In this document: one piece after another, positions 26,549 through 35,410 of the stretch
Numbering within the stretch: position 1 is the first letter of the stretch
Layout: every line of letters begins with the position of its first letter
Source of the DNA: PGYR01 sp041675005
GTDB taxonomy: Bacteria; Bacteroidota; Ignavibacteria; Kapaibacteriales; UBA2268
DNA: 64,000 nucleotides
Direction of reading: 5' to 3'
NCBI GenBank assembly: GCA_041675005.1
Contig: JBAYUQ010000005.1
Location: forward strand, 1-64,000
The notes under the pieces: generated by a model
Seen by the model: the letters and a program-made list of their open reading frames with translations, nothing else
Told to the model about the DNA's origin: nothing
Database searches by the model: none
Made by a program: the position numbers and the translations under genes

Positions 26549-28954
26549 TTATCCACGGAAAGACTTTTCAGCTTTCACTATATTCTCTATACCTTTTAAT
26601 AATGCGTCGGGATTAAAAGAAATACTGTCTATCCCACAGTCAACTAAAAATTTTGCATATTCAGGATAGTCACTTGGGGCTTGGCCGCATAGGCCAATCT
26701 TTACACCAAGTGCATTTGCCTTTTCTATCGACATTTTAATTAATTGCATAACAGCAGGGTCGAATGGGGTAAAAACTTCACTCAGCAATTCGGAGTCACG
26801 GTCGGCACCCAAAGTGAGCTGTGTAAGGTCATTGGAGCCGATGGAAAAGCCATCAAAATATTTGGCAAATTCCTCAGCCAATAATGCATTACTCGGTATT
26901 TCAACCATCATATATAGTTCCAGACCGTTTTGCCCTCTTTTTAGACCTTGACTTTCCATTATGGAGATTACTTTTTGGGCTTCTGCAACATTCCTAACAA
27001 ATGGAATCATAACTTTAACATTCGTAAATCCCATATCTTCCCTAACTAACTTTATGGCTTTGCATTCCATTTCAAAAGCTTCACGGTATAGTGGGTGATA
27101 GTAGCGGGATGCACCACGGAAACCAATCATTGGGTTTTCTTCCTTGGGTTCAAAATCGCGTCCACCTAGCAGATTTGCATATTCGTTAGATTTGAAATCA
27201 CTCATTCGCACAATCACATCCTTAGGGTGGAATGCAGCTGCAATAGTCGCAATTGACTCTGCTAGACGATGAATGAAGTAATCCTGCTTATCTGGGTAAT
27301 GGTGAGTTAGTTCTTCTATTTCCAGTCGCACATCTTTATCCAAGATTTTTTCAAAATGACGAAGTGCCATGGGATGTACCCGAATCGAGTTATTGATAAT
27401 GAACTCCATACGCATAAGTCCAATGCCACTATTAGGGAGTGAGGAGTATTTGAATGCTTGTTCTGGGTGGCCCAGAATTAGCATCACATCTGTTTTGGGT
27501 ATTTCTACTTGGGAAAGGTCTATTTCCTTTTCTTCCCAGCTAGCTTCCCCTTCATAGATAAAACCTGTATTTCCTTCTGCAGTGGAAACAGTAATAATCT
27601 GCCCATCTTTAATGAGCTTTGTGGCATTTCCAGTACCCACTATGGCTGTAGCTCCTACTTCACGTGCCACTATGGCGGCATGTGAAGTCCTTCCACCCTG
27701 ATCTGTGATAATAGCACCAGCTTTCTTTAGTACGGGATCCCAATCGGGGTCAGTCCTGCCAGTTACTAGTATTTCTCCTTTGAACAATTTGTCCATTTCG
27801 GAAGGTGATTCCAATAACCGAGCCCTGCCAGTGACTATACTGTTGCCTAGCCCAATGCCTTGGCATATCAGTTTACCTTTCTCAATAATTGTATATTCTT
27901 TGAAGGAAATCATTTCTGTTTTTTGGCTATGGACAGTTTCGGGCCTAGCTTGGACAATGAACAGTTTGCCGCTCGTCCCATCTTTTGCCCACTCAATATC
28001 CATGTGCTTTTTATAATGTTGCTCAATTATAATAGCCCATTCTGCCAATTTGATTACTTCCTCATCGCTCAATATATAGGACTGTTGCTGACTCATGGGG
28101 GTATCTTTGTTAATAATGGCATCTTCAGGTTTTACAATATCATTTATAGACTTCTCTGAATAAATCATTGTCTTTTCTTTTGTGCCTAACTCGCGTGAAA
28201 TTATAGCTTGCTTCACTTTACCAAGAAATGGTTTGTACACCAAAAACTCATCAGTGTTTACAGTGCCCTGCACCACATTTTCACCTAGTCCCCAAGCACC
28301 AGCTATCAAGACAACTTTTTCAAATCCTGTATCTGGATCAAGCGTAAACATCACTCCAGAGCAAGCCATATCTGAACGAACCATCAATTGTACACCTATC
28401 GAGAGAGCTACTTTTGAATGCTCAAAACCGTTATCAGAACGATATTTGATTGCTCGATCTGTAAAAAGGGAGGCATAGCATCGGTGGCAGGCTTTAAGGA
28501 GATTGTCAATACCAGTAACATTCAAATAAGTTTCCTGCTGACCTGCAAAACTTGCGTTGGGAAGATCCTCTGCCGTGGCGCTACTTCGTGCCGCAAAGGT
28601 AACACCTTCACCATATTGCCCGATAAGATAATCATACCCTTCCTTTATTTTTCCTTCTAATTCTTTGTTGAACGAACCGCTAAGCATCAATTGTCTGCAT
28701 TTTTCTCCTACCTCGTGTAGGTTGGAAAAATTATCAGTATCAAGTGTGGAAAGCACTGTGTCTAATTGGTTCCTTAAATCGTTGTGGTCGAGGAAATCCC
28801 AATAAGCTACAGAAGTAAGGGCAAAACCATCAGGTACGGCTACACCTTTGTTCGATAAGTTTTGGTACATTTCGCCAAGAGAAGCATTTTTACCTCCCAC
28901 CTGTTGGATGTCGTTAATCCCTATTTCATTAAAATATTTGATATATGTTTTCAT
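26549..28954 (-). CDS. ppsA: Phosphoenolpyruvate synthase (pyruvate, water dikinase)
   Basis: Converts pyruvate and ATP to PEP, AMP and phosphate for gluconeogenesis. It is an 801-aa protein with the N-terminal ATP-grasp domain (GGKNASLGEMYQ, then FAARSSATAEDLPNASFAGQ), the phosphohistidine domain (GGRTSHAAIVARE) and the C-terminal PEP/pyruvate barrel (GSNDLTQLTLGADRDS, then CGQAPSDYPEYA). The ATG at 28954 has an AGAGAA site and begins MKTYIKYFNEIGI; an earlier ATG at 29005 would overlap rlmF. The gene is flanked by two copies of the rlmF 3' end, and by eye is richer in G+C than its neighbours, so I infer acquisition by recombination. Confidence 0.95.
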   Translation of the reverse strand: MKTYIKYFNEIGINDIQQVGGKNASLGEMYQNLSNKGVAVPDGFALTSVAYWDFLDHNDLRNQLDTVLSTLDTDNFSNLHEVGEKCRQLMLSGSFNKELEGKIKEGYDYLIGQYGEGVTFAARSSATAEDLPNASFAGQQETYLNVTGIDNLLKACHRCYASLFTDRAIKYRSDNGFEHSKVALSIGVQLMVRSDMACSGVMFTLDPDTGFEKVVLIAGAWGLGENVVQGTVNTDEFLVYKPFLGKVKQAIISRELGTKEKTMIYSEKSINDIVKPEDAIINKDTPMSQQQSYILSDEEVIKLAEWAIIIEQHYKKHMDIEWAKDGTSGKLFIVQARPETVHSQKTEMISFKEYTIIEKGKLICQGIGLGNSIVTGRARLLESPSEMDKLFKGEILVTGRTDPDWDPVLKKAGAIITDQGGRTSHAAIVAREVGATAIVGTGNATKLIKDGQIITVSTAEGNTGFIYEGEASWEEKEIDLSQVEIPKTDVMLILGHPEQAFKYSSLPNSGIGLMRMEFIINNSIRVHPMALRHFEKILDKDVRLEIEELTHHYPDKQDYFIHRLAESIATIAAAFHPKDVIVRMSDFKSNEYANLLGGRDFEPKEENPMIGFRGASRYYHPLYREAFEMECKAIKLVREDMGFTNVKVMIPFVRNVAEAQKVISIMESQGLKRGQNGLELYMMVEIPSNALLAEEFAKYFDGFSIGSNDLTQLTLGADRDSELLSEVFTPFDPAVMQLIKMSIEKANALGVKIGLCGQAPSDYPEYAKFLVDCGIDSISFNPDALLKGIENIVKAEKSFRG

Positions 28955-28974
28955 TTGTTCTCTATTAAGTTTTA

Positions 28975-29940
28975 TTATATTACTTCCCATCTCGTTTCTC
29001 GCCATTCTTTTTGTTCATCTTTTGTTAGAAAAGTCCATGCTATTACTTGGCTTGATTTATTTCCAGTTCCCATAGGGATAGTTCTTATGCTTTTTGCACC
29101 ACTGTCTTTCAACTTGTCAAATATTGATTTTACATTCGATTTCTTTGAGACTAAAGTCGAGAACCAGAAAAAATTTCTCAAATAATTACGGCTCTCTTTG
29201 ATCATATTAAGTATGAATTTATACTCGCCACCCTCGCATATCAACTCATCGCTAATACCCGCAAAGTTGAGTACAGGAGTTTCTACTTTCTTCCCAGTTA
29301 GGTTCTTGACTTTTCTCCGTGACCCTTTCTCCGCCTCCTCAGCAGAAGCATGAAAAGGAGGATTACATACACATAAATCTATTCTTTCCTCTTTGTCTAT
29401 TACACCGTAGAAAACATCTCTCCTGTCAGGTTGTAATCTTAGCTCAATCTTACCTTCGAGAGTTGGGTTAGCATCCACTATATTTTGAGCAGATTCTATT
29501 GACTTGGGGTCAATATCAGACCCGATGAACTTCCAACCATATTCCGTAACCCCGATAATAGGGTATATACAATTAGCCCCTACACCAATATCGAAGCAAG
29601 TTATCTTATCACCAGTTGGTACATTACCAAAGTTGCTTTCGCATAGCAAGTCAGCTATGTGGTGGATGTAGTCAGCCCTACCAGGTATAGGAGGACATAG
29701 ATTAGTGTCGGGGAAATCCCAATTTGCTATTCCATAATAATGATTTAGCAATGCTTTATTAAGCAATTTCACTGCTGATGGGTCAGCAAAATCAATCGAA
29801 TCTTCACCGTATTTATTGGGCTTCATGTGGTTCACTAATTCGGGATTAGATACTAATAATGCAGCCAAATCATATCTCTCGCGGTTCTTATTCCGAGGGT
29901 GCAATCTTGTTTTTTCTTGTTTAATTTTATCTTTGGGCAT
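28975..29940 (-). CDS. rlmF: 23S rRNA (adenine-1618-N6)-methyltransferase
   Basis: Methylates N6 of A1618 in 23S rRNA. The sequence is close to the E. coli enzyme: LHPRNKNRERYD near the start, ESIDFADPSAVKLLNKALL (its counterpart) after it, CPPIPGRADYIHHIADLL, a cofactor motif DIGVGANCIYPIIG and the catalytic NPPFH near residue 195. The length of 321 aa is normal. The C-terminus (DEQKEWRETRWEVI) differs from that of the detached copy at 26.4 kb, so the present end may have arrived with ppsA, which begins 20 bp downstream and is probably cotranscribed. Confidence 0.95.
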   Translation of the reverse strand: MPKDKIKQEKTRLHPRNKNRERYDLAALLVSNPELVNHMKPNKYGEDSIDFADPSAVKLLNKALLNHYYGIANWDFPDTNLCPPIPGRADYIHHIADLLCESNFGNVPTGDKITCFDIGVGANCIYPIIGVTEYGWKFIGSDIDPKSIESAQNIVDANPTLEGKIELRLQPDRRDVFYGVIDKEERIDLCVCNPPFHASAEEAEKGSRRKVKNLTGKKVETPVLNFAGISDELICEGGEYKFILNMIKESRNYLRNFFWFSTLVSKKSNVKSIFDKLKDSGAKSIRTIPMGTGNKSSQVIAWTFLTKDEQKEWRETRWEVI

Positions 29941-29964
29941 TGGTTTGTTGTGAGTTTAGAAGTG

Positions 29965-30669
29965 TTACGGTATATCGTTAAATAATATCTGACCGACAAG
30001 TCGATCATTTTTGAAGAACATTGTTACTGAATGTCCAAAACTGTCAATTGCTATTTTTTTCTTTTTATCTTGGATAGTATCGTCGTAAAATACATCACCA
30101 ATAAATTCCCATTCAAGTATTTCGTAATTATCAATAAATTCTTGTTTATCAGGGTTTCCATAAATTTCAATTGCTTTCTTTCTATCCATTCCAATAAAAA
30201 CACCTTTAGTTGAAATAAAATTACTTTTGTCGATTTCAATTGATTGCTTAATTAATCCATCAAAGTATTTATATTTCTGTTCATTAGATGCTAACTCACC
30301 CCCCTCAATATGTAATTGCATGCGTCTAATTATTTCTTGGGGTAGAATCTCATTGTTAAAATGAAAAGTCACTAACCTATGATAATCTGTATAAAGTTCT
30401 ATTACTATTGTTTGATTTAGTGATTCATTTTTAAACCAAACTTTGTCACTGGATATAACCCCTCCACTCTTTTTGTATTCATAGTTACCGTTAAACATCT
30501 CATCTTTAATAGGGTAATCATCAACAGTAAATAAGCGTAATGAATCAGAGCTCACATTATCTTCACTTTCTAAAATGGAGTTAGTTAAAGTTTCATCCTT
30601 ATTCATTTCAGAAATACACGTATAAAATGATAAGTAAAATATTAAAATTATGATAGCTTTGATTTTCAT
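29965..30669 (-). CDS. Lipoprotein of unknown function
   Basis: A 234-aa protein with signal MKIKAIIILIFYLSFYTC and a mature domain mixing acidic and beta-prone segments. The late part (GVFIGMDRKKAIEIYGNPDK) resembles the SmpA/BamE-like pattern of a small alpha-beta domain where a GMxxxEVxxxxGxP motif is usual, but the match is weak. It lies 24 bp upstream of rlmF on the same strand. Confidence 0.65.
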   Translation of the reverse strand: MKIKAIIILIFYLSFYTCISEMNKDETLTNSILESEDNVSSDSLRLFTVDDYPIKDEMFNGNYEYKKSGGVISSDKVWFKNESLNQTIVIELYTDYHRLVTFHFNNEILPQEIIRRMQLHIEGGELASNEQKYKYFDGLIKQSIEIDKSNFISTKGVFIGMDRKKAIEIYGNPDKQEFIDNYEILEWEFIGDVFYDDTIQDKKKKIAIDSFGHSVTMFFKNDRLVGQILFNDIP

Positions 30670-30733
30670 TCTCCATTCTTTCTTTGGGCATATTTAATAT
30701 TTATTATTTCTTCAACCTCACACCACACTTATC

Positions 30734-30982
30734 CTAACTTTTCCTCTTTTCTGATTTTAGCTTTTTAAGGTTCTTTTCAAAATCAAAATCTTCAACTATT
30801 GGTATGTTAAGTCCCTCTTGTATAGCATTTTTTAGAGCAATTACTTTGCTTTCCTCATTTTCAAGGAGGCGAAGTCCAGCTCTGATTACTTCACTAACAT
30901 TTTTATATCTACCAACTGTAACTTGAGTTTGAACGAATTGATCGAAATAGTCACCTAATGATATGGATGTATTTTTTCCCAT
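30734..30982 (-). CDS. ParD-family antitoxin, no toxin partner visible
   Basis: An 82-aa ribbon-helix-helix protein: the DNA-binding strand and helices (TSISLGDYFDQFVQTQVTVG, then YKNVSEVIRAGLRLLE) are followed by a toxin-binding tail (EDFDFEKNLKKLKSEKRKS). The ATG at 30982 is chosen over a TTG 12 bp upstream. ParD normally precedes a parE toxin gene with overlap. Here the 65 bp downstream to the next gene hold no ParE-like frame, so it is a lone antitoxin or a remnant of a pair. Confidence 0.85.
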   Translation of the reverse strand: MGKNTSISLGDYFDQFVQTQVTVGRYKNVSEVIRAGLRLLENEESKVIALKNAIQEGLNIPIVEDFDFEKNLKKLKSEKRKS

Positions 30983-31058
30983 TTTATAAACCAATATTTT
31001 TAATTAATTACCCAAAAATACCAATAATTGGTAATAATTCAAAATTCTTTATTTATAA

Positions 31059-32399
31059 CTACACAAAACTAATCCTTACTTTCTTTTTCTTTAGTCTTGT
31101 GTTATTGGTTTTCTCTATTGCTTTGTTGGCTATGTTTGCATGTACACTGACATAAGAGCAATTCTCTTGGAGTTCTATAACTCCTAGTTGGTCTTTGTCA
31201 ATCTTACCTTGCTTCATGAATAGACCAGCTATATCTCCTTTGGATATTTTTTCGCGTCTGCCACCGGTTATATATAGAGTCACCCATTTTACTGGAGCTG
31301 GGACTCTAGAGGGTTGCAGGTCACCTACTATTACTTCTTCGGGTGCTATGTCTTGTATATACTCGGGTAGCTCTTCGCCAGTCCAGTGGAGTATATAGGC
31401 AACTCCTTCGCTATTCATACGAGCTGTACGTCCGTTCCTATGTAGAAATTCGTTGTAACGCAAAGGCAAACGATAATGAAGAATAAACGCAAGTTCTGGA
31501 ATGTCTAGTCCACGAGCAGCCAAATCGGTTGCTAGCAGGAGCTGAGTAGTACCATTTCTGAATTTGATTAGTGCTTGTTCTCTATCTAGCTGCTCCATAT
31601 CTCCATGGAAGCACTCGTGCGGAATGTCATTATCATCTAAATATTCGCTCACTCCATATAGCTCTTCTTTGAAACTACAGAAGATAATCCCCGGTTGTGG
31701 GCCTATATAATCGAGTGTTTTCACCAATGATTTTAACTTATCTTGGTCTGGTGCAAGTATCGTTTTGATAGTCAGCTGAGGAACACCTTCATCGGCATAG
31801 TTTATAAAAACTGGCTTTTGCAACCCTACAAACTTCGGTATTTTATTATCTCTTGTGGCTGAGGTAAGTATCCTTTGCTTGACATTCGGCAGCGACTCTA
31901 TTATATCTAGCATATCATCTTCGTAGCCCATCTCTAGCGACTTATCGAACTCATCTAATACTAAAGTTTTGATATGATCCAGTGAGTAAGTATCTTTGAA
32001 AAACCTATCTGCTATACGTCCGGGTGTACCGATTAGAATAGCCGGTAGGTGCTTCAAATCGAGCTTATCTTGTGAGCCAGCACGTCCACCATATACTGCA
32101 TTGACCTTGAAACCCGAGCCCATGTCACGTGCTACTTGTAACAGCTGTTGAGCCAACTCACGCGAAGGCACAATTATAAGAATTTGAATCTCAGTACTAT
32201 CTGGGTCTAGTGTTTCTATCAGAGGCAGTAGAAACGCCAGAGTTTTACCAGTACCAGTAGGCGATAGTAATACTACATCCGACTTTTTCCGAATATTTCT
32301 ACCTGCCTCCAACTGCATTGGGTTCAGCTCAGTTATTTCAAATTTATTGAGTATCGAACTTGTTAGCGATTCATTTGTATTTTCGTTGTTTTCTTTGAT
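31059..32399 (-). CDS. DEAD-box RNA helicase, DbpA-like, with a non-standard start codon
   Basis: A two-RecA-domain RNA helicase: motif I SPTGTGKT, motif II in the variant form DEFD, motif III SAT, motif VI HRNGRTAR, and a C-terminal DbpA-type RNA-binding domain (about the last 75 residues). DbpA proteins act on 23S rRNA in 50S assembly. The first ATG (32316-32318) begins exactly at the Q-motif glutamine, cutting off the motif. The frame is open back to a TAA at 32412-32414 and encodes a typical Q-motif helix (SLTSSILNKFEITELNPMQ), but has no ATG, GTG or TTG. An AAAAGG site sits 8 bp before an ATC (32399-32397), my preferred start, giving 446 aa. Confidence 0.8.
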   Translation of the reverse strand: MKENNENTNESLTSSILNKFEITELNPMQLEAGRNIRKKSDVVLLSPTGTGKTLAFLLPLIETLDPDSTEIQILIIVPSRELAQQLLQVARDMGSGFKVNAVYGGRAGSQDKLDLKHLPAILIGTPGRIADRFFKDTYSLDHIKTLVLDEFDKSLEMGYEDDMLDIIESLPNVKQRILTSATRDNKIPKFVGLQKPVFINYADEGVPQLTIKTILAPDQDKLKSLVKTLDYIGPQPGIIFCSFKEELYGVSEYLDDNDIPHECFHGDMEQLDREQALIKFRNGTTQLLLATDLAARGLDIPELAFILHYRLPLRYNEFLHRNGRTARMNSEGVAYILHWTGEELPEYIQDIAPEEVIVGDLQPSRVPAPVKWVTLYITGGRREKISKGDIAGLFMKQGKIDKDQLGVIELQENCSYVSVHANIANKAIEKTNNTRLKKKKVRISFV

Positions 32400-32458
32400 T
32401 GTTTTTACCTTTTATATTACTTTTAATAATGTAAGCTTACTTCACTAAGTGACGAGCT

Positions 32459-33070
32459 CTAAAACGCATAAAATATACCGCCTCCAACGCCAAAGCCAAA
32501 TGACCTAGGCGTTTGGTTTTCTTTTATATTCATATCCCTCTCATCATCATATCTATAAACTGTAATTGTATTGTTTCCAAATCTACCATAGTAGCCACCT
32601 TCAATAACAAACGCAACATTGCGCCAAGCCATTAGCTCTATACCGAAGCCCACACCTACGTTGATGTAACGCTCTACGTCAAAATCTTCACTGTTGGAAG
32701 ATGGGCTGTAGTAATAATTTCCAGTTTCGTAATAATCAACGAATGACCCTGCTAGTACGTAGAACCGAGTGTTTTTTGTTCTTTTCAGATTGTACTGCAA
32801 ATCAAGGCCAAGTGCAAGTTGGATTTCATCTGTACTGTAGTAGTTATCATCGTTACTTCCATAGGCAAACATCTGAGTTCTGAGGGATAGACCATTATCA
32901 AATTGGTACTGATAGCTGAGTCCGTAGCCAGAAAAGAATGAGCCATACAGGCCGATTCTATTTTGTAGCCATTGCGATTCATCGTCGTCTGCATTTGAGT
33001 TTTTATTATCTTGAGCGTGAGCAAAAGAAATAGTAGCAAATAGGCAAAGGAACACAAGTATTTTTTTCAT
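32459..33070 (-). CDS. Small outer membrane beta-barrel protein
   Basis: A 203-aa exported protein: signal peptide ending ISFAHAQ, then about eight alternating amphipathic strands (NRIGLYGSFFSGYGLSYQYQ, then YINVGVGFGIELMAWRNVAF) and a closing strand ending in the aromatic GGGIFYAF. This is the pattern of OmpA/OprF-type eight-stranded barrels. Ligand or role unknown. Downstream of it, on the same strand, is the helicase gene, 60 bp from the proposed ATC. Confidence 0.8.
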   Translation of the reverse strand: MKKILVFLCLFATISFAHAQDNKNSNADDDESQWLQNRIGLYGSFFSGYGLSYQYQFDNGLSLRTQMFAYGSNDDNYYSTDEIQLALGLDLQYNLKRTKNTRFYVLAGSFVDYYETGNYYYSPSSNSEDFDVERYINVGVGFGIELMAWRNVAFVIEGGYYGRFGNNTITVYRYDDERDMNIKENQTPRSFGFGVGGGIFYAF

Positions 33071-33169
33071 CTTTCAATTCCAGTAAAAGTTATTAAATTA
33101 ATATAGATTAGAAAACGTAATAGAGTAATTAAAGTTGCTACTCGTTTGTTTAAATAGCTTTATGGCAAT

Positions 33170-33643
33170 CTAAACACTTCCTGGTTCATTCTTGTTTTTC
33201 GTTTGCAATGCATTCAGAAAGTTCCTCAAGTACTGATCCATAAACGGCTGATAGGACTTATGCCCCGGTCTTCGGAAAAAAGAACTAAGCTCATGCGGAC
33301 TTACTTTCTTTTCAGTAAGAGCAAACAAATCCAAGATATCATCAGACTTCAAATCTAGAGCAATTTTCAGCTTCCTAAGGATTATATTATTGTTTAGTCG
33401 GTCTTCTGGCTCTGGTTGAGGGCCTTCTCTCTTGCCCCGCTTTTCTATGATTAATCCATTGAGGAAAGTAGCCATTTCCCTGTCAGTCATCTCCACCAAA
33501 TCGATGTCATCTTCTTTTCTGAACCAGTCATTCAGTTCTGCTTCCTCCACATCGCTATCCGCTAGTTTGAATAGCTCAATTATCTTGCTGTCTGTATAGT
33601 CAAACAGATATCGTAATCTTCGTAATATGTCGTTGTTGGTCAT
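33170..33643 (-). CDS. DUF1456 family protein (YehS-like)
   Basis: A 157-aa cytosolic protein with two tandem all-helical DUF1456 units: residues about 1-70 (MTNNDILRRLRYLFDYTDSK) and about 85-150 (NNNIILRKLKIALDLKSDDI). Both contain the '[IL]FxLAD/TE...xEL..(W/F)FR' pattern. The family is widespread and uncharacterised. It lies 37 bp downstream of the acetolactate synthase gene and may share its message. Confidence 0.88.
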   Translation of the reverse strand: MTNNDILRRLRYLFDYTDSKIIELFKLADSDVEEAELNDWFRKEDDIDLVEMTDREMATFLNGLIIEKRGKREGPQPEPEDRLNNNIILRKLKIALDLKSDDILDLFALTEKKVSPHELSSFFRRPGHKSYQPFMDQYLRNFLNALQTKNKNEPGSV

Positions 33644-33680
33644 AGGGGGTTATCTTTTATAGTTCTATCAAATAAATCAT

Positions 33681-35321
33681 TTATAATATACACGTTTTCT
33701 CTTTTAACAGAACATTTAAAATGGAATGATTCAGCGAATAATCAACTGCTAAATCAATTACATGTACGCCATCACTGTTCAGGCATAGAGCTAATATTTG
33801 CTTTAGCTCTTCATCACTTGTTGGGCGATGACCCATAGCTCCGTAGCTTTCGGCATATTTCACAAAGTCAGGATTTTTATAATCCAGCCCGTAGTTTTCA
33901 AATCCCATACCTTCCTGTTTCCATTTTATCATACCGTAAGAGCTATCATTCAGAATAATCACAACTAGGTTTAATCCCAATCGAGTTGCTGTTTCGAGTT
34001 CCTGAGAATTCATCATGAAGCCCCCGTCACCACAAACTGATATTACTTTCCTTTCGGGGTATATCAGCTTCGCTAACATAGCTGAAGGTAGTCCAGCACC
34101 CATAGTTGCCAAGGCATTATCCAGTAACAGGGAATTTCTAGTATAGCTTTTGAAGTTTCTCGCGAACCAAATTTTATATACTCCATTATCCAAGGTAACA
34201 ATTCCATCGTCTGGTAATTCTTCTCGTACTATATCTACCAATCGTTGTGGTAGCATAGGGAACCGACTATCCTTTGCGTATTTAGAAAGGTGCTCTTCAA
34301 CATCTTGTTTTATTCTTTTGAAATAAGAAAAATCCCAGTTACTTTTATCTTTAATATGATCGCCAATATTTGCGATGGAAGAACGGATATCACCAACTAC
34401 ATTCAATTGAGGAAAATACACAGCGTCAACTTGAGCAGGAAAAAAATTGACGTGTATCACTTTTGTTCCACCATCTTTCATAAAGAAAGGAGGCTTTTCT
34501 ATAACGTCATGACCAACATTTATAATTAAGTCTGCTTCAATAATTGCGCAGTGCAAAAAATCATAATCGGATAGTGCGGCAGTTCCCAGATAAAGTGGAT
34601 GCCTCTCATCTACCACTCCTTTTCCCATTTGTGTATTGAAAAACGGTATTCCCGTTTGATTCACAAAATCAGTAAGTGCTTTGCTCGTATTTTTTCTATT
34701 TGCACCAGCTCCAATCAGTATTAGGGGGTGTTTTGCAGCTTCTATCATTTTTGCAGCTTCGCGAATTGATCGCTCATCTGCATCTGGTCTTCGGTGTCCT
34801 ACTACTTCATATAATTGATCGTCACAATCCTCGGCAGCCACATCTTCGGGAAGCTCCAAATGAACCGCCCCCGGCCTTTCTTCTATAGCTAAACGAAACG
34901 ATTCACGTACCAATGACGCAATAGTATTTCCGTTGACTATCTGCTTAGTGAACTTCGTAATTGGACGCATTAGGTCCACAATATCTATTATCTGAAAGCG
35001 GCCTTGCTTGCTCTTTTTAATTGGTTTCTGCCCTGTAATCAACATCATCGGCATAGCGCCTAACTGAGCGTAAGCGGCAGGTGTAACTAGGTTGGTGGCA
35101 CCTGGCCCGAGAGTAGCTAAACATACTCCGGGTTTGCCTGTTAACCGTCCATAGGTTGCAGCCATAAATCCGGCCCCTTGCTCATGGCGGGTTAATATCA
35201 ACTTTATTTTCGAACCTCTTAATGATTCCAAGAGATCAAGGTTTTCTTCGCCCGGAATACCAAAGATGTATTCTACACCTTCATTTTCTAATGCTTTTAT
35301 AAATAGATCCGATGCTTTCAT
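33681..35321 (-). CDS. Acetolactate synthase, large-subunit type (ThDP enzyme)
   Basis: Condenses two pyruvates (or pyruvate and 2-oxobutyrate) to acetohydroxy acids. The order is the N-terminal pyrimidine-binding domain with the catalytic glutamate (LTRHEQGAGFMA, E near 47), a middle domain, and the C-terminal diphosphate domain with GDGGFMMNSQELETA and the metal ligand asparagine. The length of 546 aa fits AlsS or IlvB. No small regulatory subunit, decarboxylase or ilv gene is adjacent, so anabolic and catabolic roles cannot be separated; the MMLITGQKPIKKSKQGRFQ loop looks closest to catabolic AlsS. Confidence 0.88.
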   Translation of the reverse strand: MKASDLFIKALENEGVEYIFGIPGEENLDLLESLRGSKIKLILTRHEQGAGFMAATYGRLTGKPGVCLATLGPGATNLVTPAAYAQLGAMPMMLITGQKPIKKSKQGRFQIIDIVDLMRPITKFTKQIVNGNTIASLVRESFRLAIEERPGAVHLELPEDVAAEDCDDQLYEVVGHRRPDADERSIREAAKMIEAAKHPLILIGAGANRKNTSKALTDFVNQTGIPFFNTQMGKGVVDERHPLYLGTAALSDYDFLHCAIIEADLIINVGHDVIEKPPFFMKDGGTKVIHVNFFPAQVDAVYFPQLNVVGDIRSSIANIGDHIKDKSNWDFSYFKRIKQDVEEHLSKYAKDSRFPMLPQRLVDIVREELPDDGIVTLDNGVYKIWFARNFKSYTRNSLLLDNALATMGAGLPSAMLAKLIYPERKVISVCGDGGFMMNSQELETATRLGLNLVVIILNDSSYGMIKWKQEGMGFENYGLDYKNPDFVKYAESYGAMGHRPTSDEELKQILALCLNSDGVHVIDLAVDYSLNHSILNVLLKEKTCIL

Positions 35322-35410
35322 AATTTTCCTTTTATCTCTTTATTGGAAGTAGTAGTAAATCTGAATTCGTTTTAATATTTCGATTTTGGTTAGGGGGTTA
35401 TGAAATGTAT

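Noticed and set aside
30670..30733. Possible ParE remnant after the ParD gene
   Set aside because: Only a few residues (GVRLKK) resemble a toxin tail; too short to support.
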